This document shows positions 31,351 to 39,224 of a stretch of DNA of 64,000 nucleotides, piece after piece (the first letter of the stretch is position 1; each line of letters starts with the position of its first letter). The position numbers and the translations under genes were made by a program. Source of the DNA: a virus. The notes below the pieces were generated by a model, which searched no databases, was not told the DNA's origin, and saw only the letters and a list, made by a program, of their open reading frames with translations. Location of the stretch: positions 18,082-82,081 of the IMG/VR virus record IMGVR_UViG_3300049491_000955; one strand, given 5' to 3'.

Positions 31351-32799
31351 TCAATATTCCTTTGTGGGTGGCTTATAGTGAAGCAGATCAACCTCTACAG
31401 GGTTTTCGTCGTTTTTGCCTTTCATTTTTAAAGTTCCTTTTCCGCTACCCACTGTTTCGCCCATCTTGTCAGTAGTTGAAATGCAATCGATGCGTGGGCA
31501 AGAATCGATTAACTTGGAGAAGCCAGCTAGCTTGGAAGAAATACTAGTTTGATTCATGGAATGAGCAGTGAGAACTCCTGTGTATCCCCACTTCCTAATG
31601 TTGGTAGTCATTTGTTTTAGGAAAGTAGCCCAGACTTTAGGATCAATATTGTGAACTTCGTACGTATTGGCCTCACAAAGTACGATCGCAACTCTACCTT
31701 TTAGTCCTGTTTTGTCTTTCAAGTAATCCAAGTAGTCATCTTCATCGATTTCTTTTTGGCGAGCTTCGTCTTGGCGATCGCGTATGCTCTTTGGAAAATT
31801 GCTCATAAATTCATTGATAGAATCGATGTCCGACAAAACTGTTACCCCTGCCATTGTTTCCGTAGCAGCCGCACCTTTTCTAATTGTTTCAGGATTGATA
31901 ACTACAACATGGTGTCCCATCTCCCGCAACAAGTCGATGGCCAATCTTTCTAATGTAGATTTACCGCTACCTTGTTCCCCAGAAAGAACTTTAAAGGGCA
32001 TTTTGAGTAATTGGTATATCCATTGATGCTTTTGAGCTAATTGAATTTTCCCCGAACTAGACTTGCTGTCTTTAATCACTTTCTCTTCTGCTTTCTCTAA
32101 ATCCAGTCTTTTTTTGTCAGCTTTGCTTTTATCCCTAAAGTTTTCAGCAATTTTCTTATCAGCATCTGAATGGGCAACAGCACGATTTTTCAAATAATCT
32201 TCAAGTTGTAATCGTCCTTTAGCTTGTTCGTTTTCTGGATCAGTTAATCCAAGGTGTATGCGTTCTTCCGTATCTTGTGCTGTTAGTCCATCTTTTAATC
32301 TATCTGTGTACAACGCCCTCGAATGAGCTTTGGTCTCCCGATAATGCTTGTTATCTTCCCAAGTTCCATAGCCATAAGTTTTTTCTTGCTCATTAAGTTG
32401 GTAGTCTGTTTCATTTAATCTCTGCAATCGAAAATACATTGTTAATGCGGCTCCCCATAGTCCAGCGACCGCAAAACTTCCGCCAAGTAACTGATTAGGA
32501 TTGTCTGTTGGCAATGCCATGACTTCTTGAATTGAATTGCCTTTGTAAGGAATTTTACTACCATACATGCCGTACTTCTTCCATTCTTCGGTGAGCACAT
32601 AGCGAGGTTTTACGCAATACTCTTTGTTGATAACTATCTGCCCTTTTTTACCACTGGCAGACTTAGGACAGAATTTAATTTGAGTTAGATCATAAGCTTG
32701 AGTTGTTTGAGTAGCTACAAAACCTGTCACTGAAACAACTCCGCAAGCTAGTATCACTCCAAATTCAAACAAATTAGTTTTAGTTTTCTTCTTTGTCAT
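31351..32799 (-). CDS. Membrane-anchored P-loop ATPase (FtsK/HerA-like)
   Basis: The 482-residue protein has two predicted membrane helices (about 13-33 and 104-123) bracketing a Cys-containing loop, a charged cytoplasmic linker, and an ATPase domain. Walker A is GEQGSGKST (274-282 region). The Walker B strand reads RVAIVLCEAN, with C375-E376 where D-E is usual. A later RKWGYTGVLTAHSMNQTS segment matches the sensor strand of FtsK/VirB4/HerA ATPases. Such proteins move DNA or protein through membranes. It is the last large gene of a minus-strand operon of small membrane proteins and overlaps the preceding gene by 20 nt. The substrate is unknown. Confidence 0.75.
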   Translation of the reverse strand: MTKKKTKTNLFEFGVILACGVVSVTGFVATQTTQAYDLTQIKFCPKSASGKKGQIVINKEYCVKPRYVLTEEWKKYGMYGSKIPYKGNSIQEVMALPTDNPNQLLGGSFAVAGLWGAALTMYFRLQRLNETDYQLNEQEKTYGYGTWEDNKHYRETKAHSRALYTDRLKDGLTAQDTEERIHLGLTDPENEQAKGRLQLEDYLKNRAVAHSDADKKIAENFRDKSKADKKRLDLEKAEEKVIKDSKSSSGKIQLAQKHQWIYQLLKMPFKVLSGEQGSGKSTLERLAIDLLREMGHHVVVINPETIRKGAAATETMAGVTVLSDIDSINEFMSNFPKSIRDRQDEARQKEIDEDDYLDYLKDKTGLKGRVAIVLCEANTYEVHNIDPKVWATFLKQMTTNIRKWGYTGVLTAHSMNQTSISSKLAGFSKLIDSCPRIDCISTTDKMGETVGSGKGTLKMKGKNDENPVEVDLLHYKPPTKEY

Positions 32800-33106
32800 C
32801 TTTCAAATCCCAAAAATTAATTAATACTTTTTCTGCAACAGTTTCTCCTACTTGATTCCAAAGAACATTTTGTTCTTGGATTTCTGGAAAGGCAGACATT
32901 GAATTTATAGTTTCAAAACAATTGAAATCAATCCAAATTAATTCGCCAAGTTCAGCTAATTCTTGTTTTTCAAGAAAATGAGGATTTACTATATACTCTT
33001 GAATTCTTTCTTGAATTTGTTCTCTGCCACTTTGGTTGTACTTTAACTGATTCCAAAGATTTGAAAACCATAAAACAACTTTAGTTGTGTCGCTGTATTG
33101 ATTCAT
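32780..33106 (-). CDS. Hypothetical operon protein, 108 residues
   Basis: Soluble, Trp- and Glu-rich (VVLWFSNLWNQLKYNQSGREQIQERIQEYI, ELGELIWIDFNCFE). It overlaps the ATPase start by 20 nt and its own start overlaps the upstream gene by 4 nt, so all three are translated together. No family is recognised; it is probably a partner of the ATPase. Confidence 0.65.
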   Translation of the reverse strand: MNQYSDTTKVVLWFSNLWNQLKYNQSGREQIQERIQEYIVNPHFLEKQELAELGELIWIDFNCFETINSMSAFPEIQEQNVLWNQVGETVAEKVLINFWDLKDDKEEN

Positions 33107-33339
33107 TTTTCTGCAACTTTAAACAAAAGAACAACCATAAAAACAGTCATCGAAAGACAAATGCCAACGCTTAGCCAAGGATAAAGAAAGGGATATTGAC
33201 CATAAATAACTGCAAGATTAGAACTGAGTCTATATATAAGATCGTCAACAATTTGGCTAAAAAATACGTAATCTAATTTAAAAAAAATAATAGCTGTTGC
33301 TGTTGTCAAGATTATTTTTAAAAAATTATTGTTTCTCAC
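33103..33339 (-). CDS. Small two-helix membrane protein
   Basis: 78 residues with a first hydrophobic helix (FLKIILTTATAIIFFKLDYVFF) and a second (YPWLSVGICLSMTVFMVVLLF). Start and stop overlap its neighbours by 4 nt each. Part of the membrane ATPase operon; function unknown. Confidence 0.65.
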   Translation of the reverse strand: MRNNNFLKIILTTATAIIFFKLDYVFFSQIVDDLIYRLSSNLAVIYGQYPFLYPWLSVGICLSMTVFMVVLLFKVAEK

Positions 33340-33914
33340 TTTCTAAAAACTCCTAATAGTAAAACAAGTGCGATCGCACCAAGTACAGCAAATCCCCAAG
33401 CACCAGCCCACGCATCAGAGCGAGGTTCTTGCTTTTCAAAGATTTGAATATCTTCAGCAATTTCATGAATAGTAGTGTTTGTGATATCTTGAAAATATCG
33501 GTAATCTTGTCCAGCTAAATAAGTAGTGATTGCCGAGCTACCCAAACCAAACACAACTTTGACAGTACTTTGAGCATTATCAACTTCTAGTCCTTCTCCA
33601 GCCTTGTAGTTTACTCTAAAATTGGTCAATCCTGAAAGCGGAACTACGGCACAGCAAGTAAAACAAAGGCTAATTGCTAACCAATAGTTTACTCCTCCGC
33701 CCAAAAGCAATAAACCTTTAGCAAGGAAAAATCCGGTAGCATTCATCGACCACCCCACAAGATATCCAGTAAGCTTCCCTGTTGTTCCGATGACTTGTTT
33801 TCTGTGTAGCTTTCTCTCTTGTAAGTGCTCTGCTAAATCTTTTGGAAGAAGAGTGTCTGGAGCATATTCCATTATTTCTTCTTGCTCTGTCTGTTGCTCG
33901 TTTAATGTATACAT
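33336..33914 (-). CDS. Membrane protein of the ATPase operon
   Basis: Start set at MYTLNEQQTEQEEIMEY; the frame is open to 33962. Charged N-terminus, then hydrophobic helices (TGFFLAKGLLLLGGG, YWLAISLCFTCCAVVPLSGL), a soluble loop (about 115-165) and a final helix (WGFAVLGAIALVLLLGVFRK). This looks like a three-helix inner-membrane protein. No family is recognised. Confidence 0.65.
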   Translation of the reverse strand: MYTLNEQQTEQEEIMEYAPDTLLPKDLAEHLQERKLHRKQVIGTTGKLTGYLVGWSMNATGFFLAKGLLLLGGGVNYWLAISLCFTCCAVVPLSGLTNFRVNYKAGEGLEVDNAQSTVKVVFGLGSSAITTYLAGQDYRYFQDITNTTIHEIAEDIQIFEKQEPRSDAWAGAWGFAVLGAIALVLLLGVFRK

Positions 33915-33981
33915 GTAATAATAATCCCAGTGTAAACATATTTTGTTTGGCAGCTTATGCATAAAGCTGCCAATTTTTTAA

Positions 33982-34656
33982 CTAAAAACCAAAAATAAAA
34001 TCTTTGATTTTTCCAACTACATTATTACTTGCGTAATTTTTTTTGGGCTTAAAAGCCTCTACAGCTTGATCGCCTTCTGCCAGATAATAATTACCCATCT
34101 CTTTGTTGTGCTGAAGATCTACTGTTTGTTGCTTAATTGGAATTCTCAATTCTTCTTTAAGCAATTGATAGTCTTCATCAATAGTAGTCATATGAGCATC
34201 AATCCAAGCTTTAAGTTCAAGTCTCTTTGCTGTTCTCTCATGTCTAAGCTCTTCCTTCCTTTGAGAATTCTCAAAGTCGGTTTGCATTTCATCCAGAGCA
34301 TTGACGAGACTTGTATCTTCTAACGTGGCAGATTGAATTGCTCTTTCAACTGCTTTGCCGCTAACACCTGCTTTCTTGTAGATTTCGGAGAGAACAAGAT
34401 TTAAATCTTCTTGTCCTTGGATAGCTGCAATCATTTGGTCTTTTACTTTGGGAGCAAATTCACTAATTCTTGCTCCGTCTATACCCATCTGCCCAATTAT
34501 TTTTAGAGCTTTTTGATCACCTGTAAGAGCACTAATGATTAGTCCTTGGGACACTCCTGTATTCAGTCTTAGTTGGGCTTGTAAATTGCGGGTTTTTCCT
34601 AAAGTTACCCTGTTTTTTAGCTTCCCAATATGTCCGGCACTTTTCTTTCCAAGCAT
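33982..34656 (-). CDS. Helical/coiled-coil operon protein
   Basis: 224 residues, almost all helical: a region rich in short helices (GVSQGLIISALTGDQKALKIIGQMGIDG), then a long charged coiled coil (MQTDFENSQRKEELRHERTAKRLELKAW) and a C-terminal FKPKKNYASNN segment. The first 125 nt overlap the preceding gene in another frame, which is long for a phage. The start could therefore be an internal Met (MGIDGARISEF), giving no overlap. Confidence 0.6.
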   Translation of the reverse strand: MLGKKSAGHIGKLKNRVTLGKTRNLQAQLRLNTGVSQGLIISALTGDQKALKIIGQMGIDGARISEFAPKVKDQMIAAIQGQEDLNLVLSEIYKKAGVSGKAVERAIQSATLEDTSLVNALDEMQTDFENSQRKEELRHERTAKRLELKAWIDAHMTTIDEDYQLLKEELRIPIKQQTVDLQHNKEMGNYYLAEGDQAVEAFKPKKNYASNNVVGKIKDFIFGF

Positions 34657-34822
34657 CTATATATACCTCGCTACATTCGTAATCCATTCGTCGCATATAT
34701 GCATCAAGTTGAGTTTGATGCTTTTCTTCTCTTTTAAAATTCTCGATACTCACTAGTGGCAAATATATAAAGTAATGAGTACCGAGAATCAAGCTTGTCA
34801 ATCCTGTAAGCAAAACAGCCAC
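34532..34822 (-). CDS. Small membrane-anchored protein
   Basis: 96 residues. An N-terminal membrane helix (MAVLLTGLTSLILGTHYFIYLPLV) precedes a charged, probably helical domain (RMDYECSEVYIDAWKEKCRTYWEAK) with two Cys. It overlaps the next gene by 125 nt in a different frame. Operon membership is clear; function is unknown. Confidence 0.55.
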   Translation of the reverse strand: MAVLLTGLTSLILGTHYFIYLPLVSIENFKREEKHQTQLDAYMRRMDYECSEVYIDAWKEKCRTYWEAKKQGNFRKNPQFTSPTKTEYRSVPRTNH

Positions 34823-34847
34823 CGGTCTTACAGGATTTTTTCTTCTG

Positions 34848-35543
34848 CTACTGCTTAAATCTTGCGGAGATTTCGGCGAAAGCTGTGGTAAGTTCTTCGC
34901 CGCAGCTTTTGTAATCGTTGGTCGATTCCTCCATTGCTGAAGAAAAATTATTCAGCAATCCAACTACGTTGCGATCGCTTTCGTCAATTGTTTGGTACAA
35001 AGATTGAAACTGTGATTGAATGTATTTTTCTTCTTCTGCTAAATAAGTTTTGATTAAGCCAAGCACATGAGTAATCATCTCTCCTCTGCTTGTGCAATTA
35101 GCAGGAATGCTTTTTGCAATTGTTTGAATCTCTTGCTTGTGTAGTTTCAATCCACCTTTTTGCAAAGTCGAACCTACAATTTCTAGCTTTTCAGATTCTG
35201 CTATTAATTGAATTTCTCCTTTAAGCTCAACTGGCTCAACTTGTTCGGGTTGGATTTCTTCTGGCTGAATCTCAAAACTTAAGTTTTCTTCAGGCTTGAT
35301 TAAACTTTGGGAGACGGTGCTTAGTCCACTAGAAGGAGAAATATTTTCTTTTGATTCAAACTTAAGCTTTTCTACTATTTCTTGCATTTGTTCTTCTGTT
35401 GGCTTTTCTTCTGCACTGTTAATCACTGTGTAATATGCCTCTTTGATTTTTTGATAGCTTTTAATTATTTCGTAATTGCGCTTCAGTCTAGATTGAATTC
35501 TTTTAAAGTAAATTTTTTCGTTGTTGTGAAGCTTTTCAGACAT
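34848..35543 (-). CDS. Coiled-coil operon protein, 231 residues
   Basis: N-terminal basic helix (KIYFKRIQSRLKRNYEIIKSYQKI), an acidic Pro/Glu-rich linker (EIQPEEIQPEQVEPVEL) and a C-terminal helical domain (LKLHKQEIQTIAKSIP, ... LAEEEKYIQSQFQSLYQTIDESDRN). One nt separates it from the upstream DNA-binding candidate. No family is recognised. Confidence 0.6.
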   Translation of the reverse strand: MSEKLHNNEKIYFKRIQSRLKRNYEIIKSYQKIKEAYYTVINSAEEKPTEEQMQEIVEKLKFESKENISPSSGLSTVSQSLIKPEENLSFEIQPEEIQPEQVEPVELKGEIQLIAESEKLEIVGSTLQKGGLKLHKQEIQTIAKSIPANCTSRGEMITHVLGLIKTYLAEEEKYIQSQFQSLYQTIDESDRNVVGLLNNFSSAMEESTNDYKSCGEELTTAFAEISARFKQ

Positions 35544-35544
35544 T

Positions 35545-35967
35545 TTAGTTACCTCTTGTTTTTTCTTTGTACATTAAAGCTTTGATTGTGATTTCAAACA
35601 GATCTTTTCCTAAATAAAAGTTACTTGCTTTAAATCCACCAATCTGTTTGAACCACCTAGATAATGTTGATTGCGACGGTTGTAAGTCAGATAAAGACAA
35701 ATAATTTAAAAATGCTTTACCAGAGTAGTATTGCTCAAAAGATAAATTTGCTCGGTGCTTTAATATCTTTTCTTTTGCGTTTGCTAATCGTTTTATACGT
35801 CCATTAGAAATCTTGTTTAGTCTTAGATAAAGAATTAAATTTTTTTCGGTTAGTTCTAGCTCTAAACTTTCCAAAAAAGTTTTTACTCTCCACCATTCCG
35901 TATCACTTGATCTTGATTCAATTAATTTTTCATACCTTTCTCTCTCCTTAGAGATTGTTATCGTCAT
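35545..35967 (-). CDS. Possible DNA-binding protein, first gene of operon part 2
   Basis: The start at 35967 (MTITISKERERYEKLIES) has a strong AAGGAG ribosome site 7-8 nt upstream. The 140-residue product is basic and helical with a helix-turn-helix-like stretch (LSLSDLQPSQSTLSRWFKQIGGF), which suggests binding to the repeats in the intergenic region just upstream. It may be the operon's regulator or an origin-binding protein. Confidence 0.6.
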   Translation of the reverse strand: MTITISKERERYEKLIESRSSDTEWWRVKTFLESLELELTEKNLILYLRLNKISNGRIKRLANAKEKILKHRANLSFEQYYSGKAFLNYLSLSDLQPSQSTLSRWFKQIGGFKASNFYLGKDLFEITIKALMYKEKTRGN

Positions 35968-36051
35968 TTTTCTTCTCCTTTTCTTTCCTTTTCTCCTAAT
36001 ACAAACTTCTTTTTTTGCCGTATTACGTATTACGCATGTAATGCCCTGCAT

Positions 36052-36428
36052 TTATGCTTTTTTTAGTATGCATGTACTGTTTTTGAGTATATATGCTTAC
36101 TAAAAACCCTTAAAAAAGACTGCATGTATTACGCACTGTCCATATTTAGGCTTAATATATGAGCGGTGTAATACAGTTTTTCCTGACTGCACTGCCTGAA
36201 ACTCTTTAGGAGTAAGCTTATTCACAATTCACAAGTGATGAATAAGCTTGTTTTTACCCCTAAAAATTTACCTTTTTTCTAAACCCTTCTTTTGACCGAC
36301 AGAATCGCTGTAACGAGGTGGCAGTAACCATCGTGCATCTGCACGGGCAGGTTTTTGACGTTCTGACATCGATTCAAGCTGAAACAGGTCAATCATCAAT
36401 CTTTTCCTTTATTTACTGTTAGCTGAAA
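36052..36428. other. Intergenic region with GTATTACG motifs
   Basis: No gene was found in 377 bp. GTATTACG-type motifs occur several times at 36014-36030, about 36123-36135 and 36168-36176, some as inverted pairs (ATTACGCATGTAAT). Similar GTATTAC lies near 36953. It could be an operator cluster or an iteron-type origin for the adjacent DNA-binding protein. Confidence 0.45.
36214..36255 (+). terminator. Orphan plus-strand terminator
   Basis: AAGCTTATTCA (36214-36224) pairs with TGAATAAGCTT (36239-36249) and is followed by GTTTTT. There is no plus-strand gene upstream, so it may end a non-coding transcript. Confidence 0.5.
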
Positions 36429-36710
36429 TTAGTTGCCTAGAAGAACAGAATAAAGACTTTCCACTACTTTGCAGTTAACATGATTGCTTGGCGAGGTCTT
36501 GCAGTAATAATTTGCATTCACCAAGTAACTGCCGAAAGTTAATAGTCCTACTCCAGTAAGCATGATTCCTAGTAGATGAGGAACAAACCCAAATCGTTTT
36601 TTGAAATTATCTCGTTCTTCTTCTTCTGGATCATAATTATTTCCCGCTTCTTGCCAAGTGATAAATTTGCCGTCGTAGTAGAATCCACCTTTCTCTTTTT
36701 TATTGCTCAT
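36429..36710 (-). CDS. Small membrane protein, 93 residues
   Basis: N-terminal soluble part (GGFYYDGKFITWQEAGNNYDPEEEERDNF), one membrane helix (HLLGIMLTGVGLLTFGSYLV) and a short tail with two Cys (YYCKTSPSNHVNCKV). It overlaps the upstream membrane gene by 11 nt. Part of the first segment of the minus-strand operon. Confidence 0.6.
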   Translation of the reverse strand: MSNKKEKGGFYYDGKFITWQEAGNNYDPEEEERDNFKKRFGFVPHLLGIMLTGVGLLTFGSYLVNANYYCKTSPSNHVNCKVVESLYSVLLGN

Positions 36711-36939
36711 GGCTTATTCTCGCTGCTAATCTTGCTTGTTTCTCTTCTTCTTTTTTCTCGTGCATCTGCTGGAGTTGCATTATCCCTCCTGTTGTCAACA
36801 ATCCCAATCCGACGTAACCCGCTATTTTTCCTCCATACTTTTGAGAACCAAAATAACCCAATCCTACACACCCAATCAAAAACAAAAAGAATAATGCACT
36901 GTTTTTTGCTGTTCCTAAACTTACTTTTTTCTTTGCCAT
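36700..36939 (-). CDS. Small two-helix membrane protein
   Basis: From MAKKKVSLGTAKNSALFFLFLIGCVGLGYFG, with a second Gly-rich helix (IAGYVGLGLLTTGGIMQL) and a charged helical tail. The longer frame to 37005 would start before the promoter's -10. It is the first gene after a consensus promoter and so heads the operon. Confidence 0.6.
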   Translation of the reverse strand: MAKKKVSLGTAKNSALFFLFLIGCVGLGYFGSQKYGGKIAGYVGLGLLTTGGIMQLQQMHEKKEEEKQARLAARISHEQ

Positions 36940-36975
36940 TTTATTCACTGCGTGTATTACCTGCTCTCTTTCTTT

Positions 36976-37020
36976 AATATAAATGCACGGGGGTGCAACT
37001 GTCAAGTAAGTGCACCTCTG
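36976..37020 (-). promoter_or_regulatory. Operon promoter with GTGCA operator repeats
   Basis: Minus strand TTGACA (37000-37005) with TTATAT at 17 bp or TATATT at 18 bp. The spacer contains an inverted repeat TGCAC (36984-36988) / GTGCA (36993-36997), and GTGCACC recurs at 37010-37016. These may be sites for the divergent RHH protein at 37112. Confidence 0.65.
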
Positions 37021-37111
37021 TTTTTATTATTTCTTAATGATTAAGGGTGAAAGACTGATTCTGCTGTACATTAAGATTGAGGTGCAAGAACAAACAGAAG
37101 GATGCAAAAGG

Positions 37112-37450
37112 ATGCCAAGGCAGCCAAGAATTTACTATATATTGAGTGAAGAAAATTTAGGCAAGCTAAAAGCTTTGGCAGAGAGTGAAGGGCGATCGCT
37201 CTCCAACCTTACCGGGCGATTTGTTGAGGCTGCTTTAATTCAATCCAGTATTCCAGCCGTTGAACCAGGGCAACTAGATCAGACAGAGGAAGTTATTAGA
37301 TTTCTAAGAAAGTTGGCGCAAAGTGATCGCCCTTCAGATTCAGATTGCATTCTTGCCGCACACGACGCTGGAATCCAAGAGGAGGATCTAATTCAATTAC
37401 GCGATCGCTTATTCACCAAGGAGAAAAACGGAAATGGCATTGCTCACTGA
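37112..37450 (+). CDS. RHH-type regulator, divergent from the membrane operon
   Basis: Start set at MPRQPRIYYILSEENLGKLKALA, preceded by AAGG; longer frames begin in the promoter region. Residues 1-45 resemble a ribbon-helix-helix domain (RIYYILSEENLGKLKALAESEGRSLSNLTGRFVEAAL); the remainder is helical and acidic. Divergent arrangement and GTGCA repeats between the genes suggest that it represses the minus-strand operon. It overlaps the next gene by 17 nt. Confidence 0.65.
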   Translation: MPRQPRIYYILSEENLGKLKALAESEGRSLSNLTGRFVEAALIQSSIPAVEPGQLDQTEEVIRFLRKLAQSDRPSDSDCILAAHDAGIQEEDLIQLRDRLFTKEKNGNGIAH

Positions 37451-38072
37451 TTTAAATTTCGGGCGTGCTCACATCAGTTTGCGGGCCAGTTCAAAAAATC
37501 AAGCCAAACAGTATGTCCGAGAAGCTACTGGATGGAGTCAACAATTTAAGCAAGATATTTATATTTTCTATCCGGGCAATCCGCGCCCTTATAGAATCCC
37601 AGTATTGAATTCAGAATTAAAAGAAAAACAGATGACTAATATTTTATTGCCTGGAATCCAGATTGCAGAAATGCAAATCTCTTTGCCTTTACTCCAAGTC
37701 TTTAGCGAGTTCTTAGAATATCCAGATCGCAAGTCTGGTTTAATTCGGTTGCGAGATGATCGCCAAATTGCTGTTTCAAATTCTAGTCGAGTTTTGATGA
37801 GAGATGGTGACTTGCTTCGCGCAGTCCAACGCCAACGCTCAGATTATTGGTACTTACCAGATTTGGAATTGATTACACAACGAACTCGGCAAGAACTTGA
37901 GCCAAACAACCCCAACAGTTTCTTTGAATTTAGTTGGCGTTCTCCTGGCAAATCAGAAAGTCCTGAGTGGCGAAGATATACCAATCAATACAGACTTGTC
38001 TCTGATGCCTTTGGCGAACTCTACCAAGTCTCTAACAGCTTAGGTTTTGATGTAGTTGCACCCGTCGTTTAA
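37434..38072 (+). CDS. Hypothetical protein, 212 residues
   Basis: A mixed alpha/beta protein (AKQYVREATGWSQQFKQDIYIFYPGN, then GLIRLRDDRQIAVSNSSRVLMRDGDLL and FFEFSWRSPGKSESPEWRRYTNQYRLV). The C-terminal part has the look of a PAS-like sensory fold (strands with a conserved W-R-R/Y-x-N-x-Y-R pattern), but I would not rely on it. Cotranscribed with the upstream RHH regulator. Confidence 0.55.
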   Translation: MALLTDLNFGRAHISLRASSKNQAKQYVREATGWSQQFKQDIYIFYPGNPRPYRIPVLNSELKEKQMTNILLPGIQIAEMQISLPLLQVFSEFLEYPDRKSGLIRLRDDRQIAVSNSSRVLMRDGDLLRAVQRQRSDYWYLPDLELITQRTRQELEPNNPNSFFEFSWRSPGKSESPEWRRYTNQYRLVSDAFGELYQVSNSLGFDVVAPVV

Positions 38073-38099
38073 GCAGATTTTAACCGCTGCTATTTTTTT

Positions 38100-38318
38100 T
38101 TGAAAAAAACAATTCTTAGTTGCGATCGCTGTAAGAAAGACATCAGCTTTTTTGATGAGCAGTTTAACGAATTTCTGGCTCAAGAATATCCGGGGTTAGA
38201 CATCTGCGCTGATTGCGACGGGCTTCTAGTTTTGGCGTCATCTTTGCAAACTCATGATTTGATTCGTGGAAACAAGCAGGGAACTGCTCTGAAGAAAATG
38301 TTGGAGCAATACAGTTAA
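38100..38318 (+). CDS. Small zinc-ribbon protein
   Basis: Starts at a TTG. Two CxxC pairs (CDRCKKD at 8-11, CADCDG at about 35-38) form a likely zinc site around a 23-residue loop. 72 residues. Probably the last gene of this small operon. Confidence 0.5.
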   Translation: MKKTILSCDRCKKDISFFDEQFNEFLAQEYPGLDICADCDGLLVLASSLQTHDLIRGNKQGTALKKMLEQYS

Positions 38319-38438
38319 GCCAGTGCTGAGAAATACCTTTTCGCAGTCGCATCCTCCACAACCTCTCCCAACACTACCTCTCAAAAAACCACACGATTCC
38401 ATTTCTTACTTTTTGCTTACTTTCCATACCAGTAAAAA

Positions 38439-38467
38439 AAACGCACCTACAAAACGTAAGTGCGTTT
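38439..38467. terminator. Terminator-like hairpin
   Basis: AAACGCAC pairs with GTGCGTTT, flanked by A- and T-rich runs on both sides. Confidence 0.6.
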
Positions 38468-38608
38468 AAAATCAATCTTACCAATAGCAATACACAAGAC
38501 AATAGTATTTCTTATTTTTTAAACGCTTCTCTATCAACAAAACTTATCTATACTTTTTTGAGAAAGTAGTATTACAATAGAGACACACTGTCTAAGTTGT
38601 GAACAGAG

Positions 38609-38944
38609 ATGATCGCAGATATACGAATTCAGCACGAGCTAAAGACATGGAAGGAATCTTTTTACTATATTGTTAAGGGAAAAAAACTGGCAGAAGTCCG
38701 GAAAAATGATCGTGATTTTCAAGTTAATCAACGATTAATTCTTTGTGAAGTAGACGAAGAAAATGAGTATCTACCTACTGGAAACAGAATGTCTTTTCGC
38801 ATCAATCACATTATTTATCTCAATGACTGGATTCCAATACTAAAAAGCAAAGAGGAATTATTGGAAGAATATGTAGTCTTGTCTTTATACTTTGTTGGAA
38901 GCCACCTTCCCAATCCACTATTATTTAAACCAAACTTGTTGTAA
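38609..38944 (+). CDS. DUF3850 (ASCH-like) protein
   Basis: The reading HELKTWKESFYYIVKGKKLAEVRKNDRDFQVNQRLILCEVD is the classic DUF3850 signature (HELK, E-x-R-x-N-D-R-D-F-x-V). The fold belongs to the PUA/ASCH superfamily, thought to bind RNA or nucleotides. 111 residues with an unrelated C-terminus. Common as a single-domain gene in phages. Confidence 0.8.
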   Translation: MIADIRIQHELKTWKESFYYIVKGKKLAEVRKNDRDFQVNQRLILCEVDEENEYLPTGNRMSFRINHIIYLNDWIPILKSKEELLEEYVVLSLYFVGSHLPNPLLFKPNLL

Positions 38945-39005
38945 AATATCAGAGGGAAACGCGGGAGCTTGGTTCTGTCGCCTGCCGTGACTCGGAACGA
39001 CTACA

Positions 39006-39054
39006 AAAACAAAAGACGATCGCATTCTACACTCGTGCGATCGTCTTTTGTTTT
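39006..39054. terminator. Perfect 19-bp stem, bidirectional terminator
   Basis: Arms 39006-39024 and 39036-39054 are exact complements around an 11-base loop, A-rich on one side and T-rich on the other. It separates convergent genes. Confidence 0.8.
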
Positions 39055-39224
39055 CAATTCAAATATTCTATTGCCGTCCAATCTTGGAATTCTACATTTA
39101 CTGTGGGAGCGATCGCCCCAATTGGAAAGAAAAATTCTGCCAGCAATGCTCCAATCAAAAAGTAGCTAATTCCTTTGATCAAGATATATTTTTGGTCTTT
39201 CAAGCGTTCCAGAAAACTTTCCAT
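39054..39224 (-). CDS. Small membrane protein overlapping the HTH gene
   Basis: From MESFLERLKDQKYILIKGISYFLIGALLAEFFFPIG: one membrane helix and a short polar tail. It begins inside the end of the long HTH gene (59-nt overlap) in another frame. It is plausible as a coupled gene but could be a chance frame. Confidence 0.4.
   Translation of the reverse strand: MESFLERLKDQKYILIKGISYFLIGALLAEFFFPIGAIAPTVNVEFQDWTAIEYLN

Noticed and set aside
38945-39005. tRNA or structured RNA in the GC-rich stretch before the terminator
   Set aside because: No cloverleaf or T-loop could be drawn; it is probably only the 3' untranslated region.
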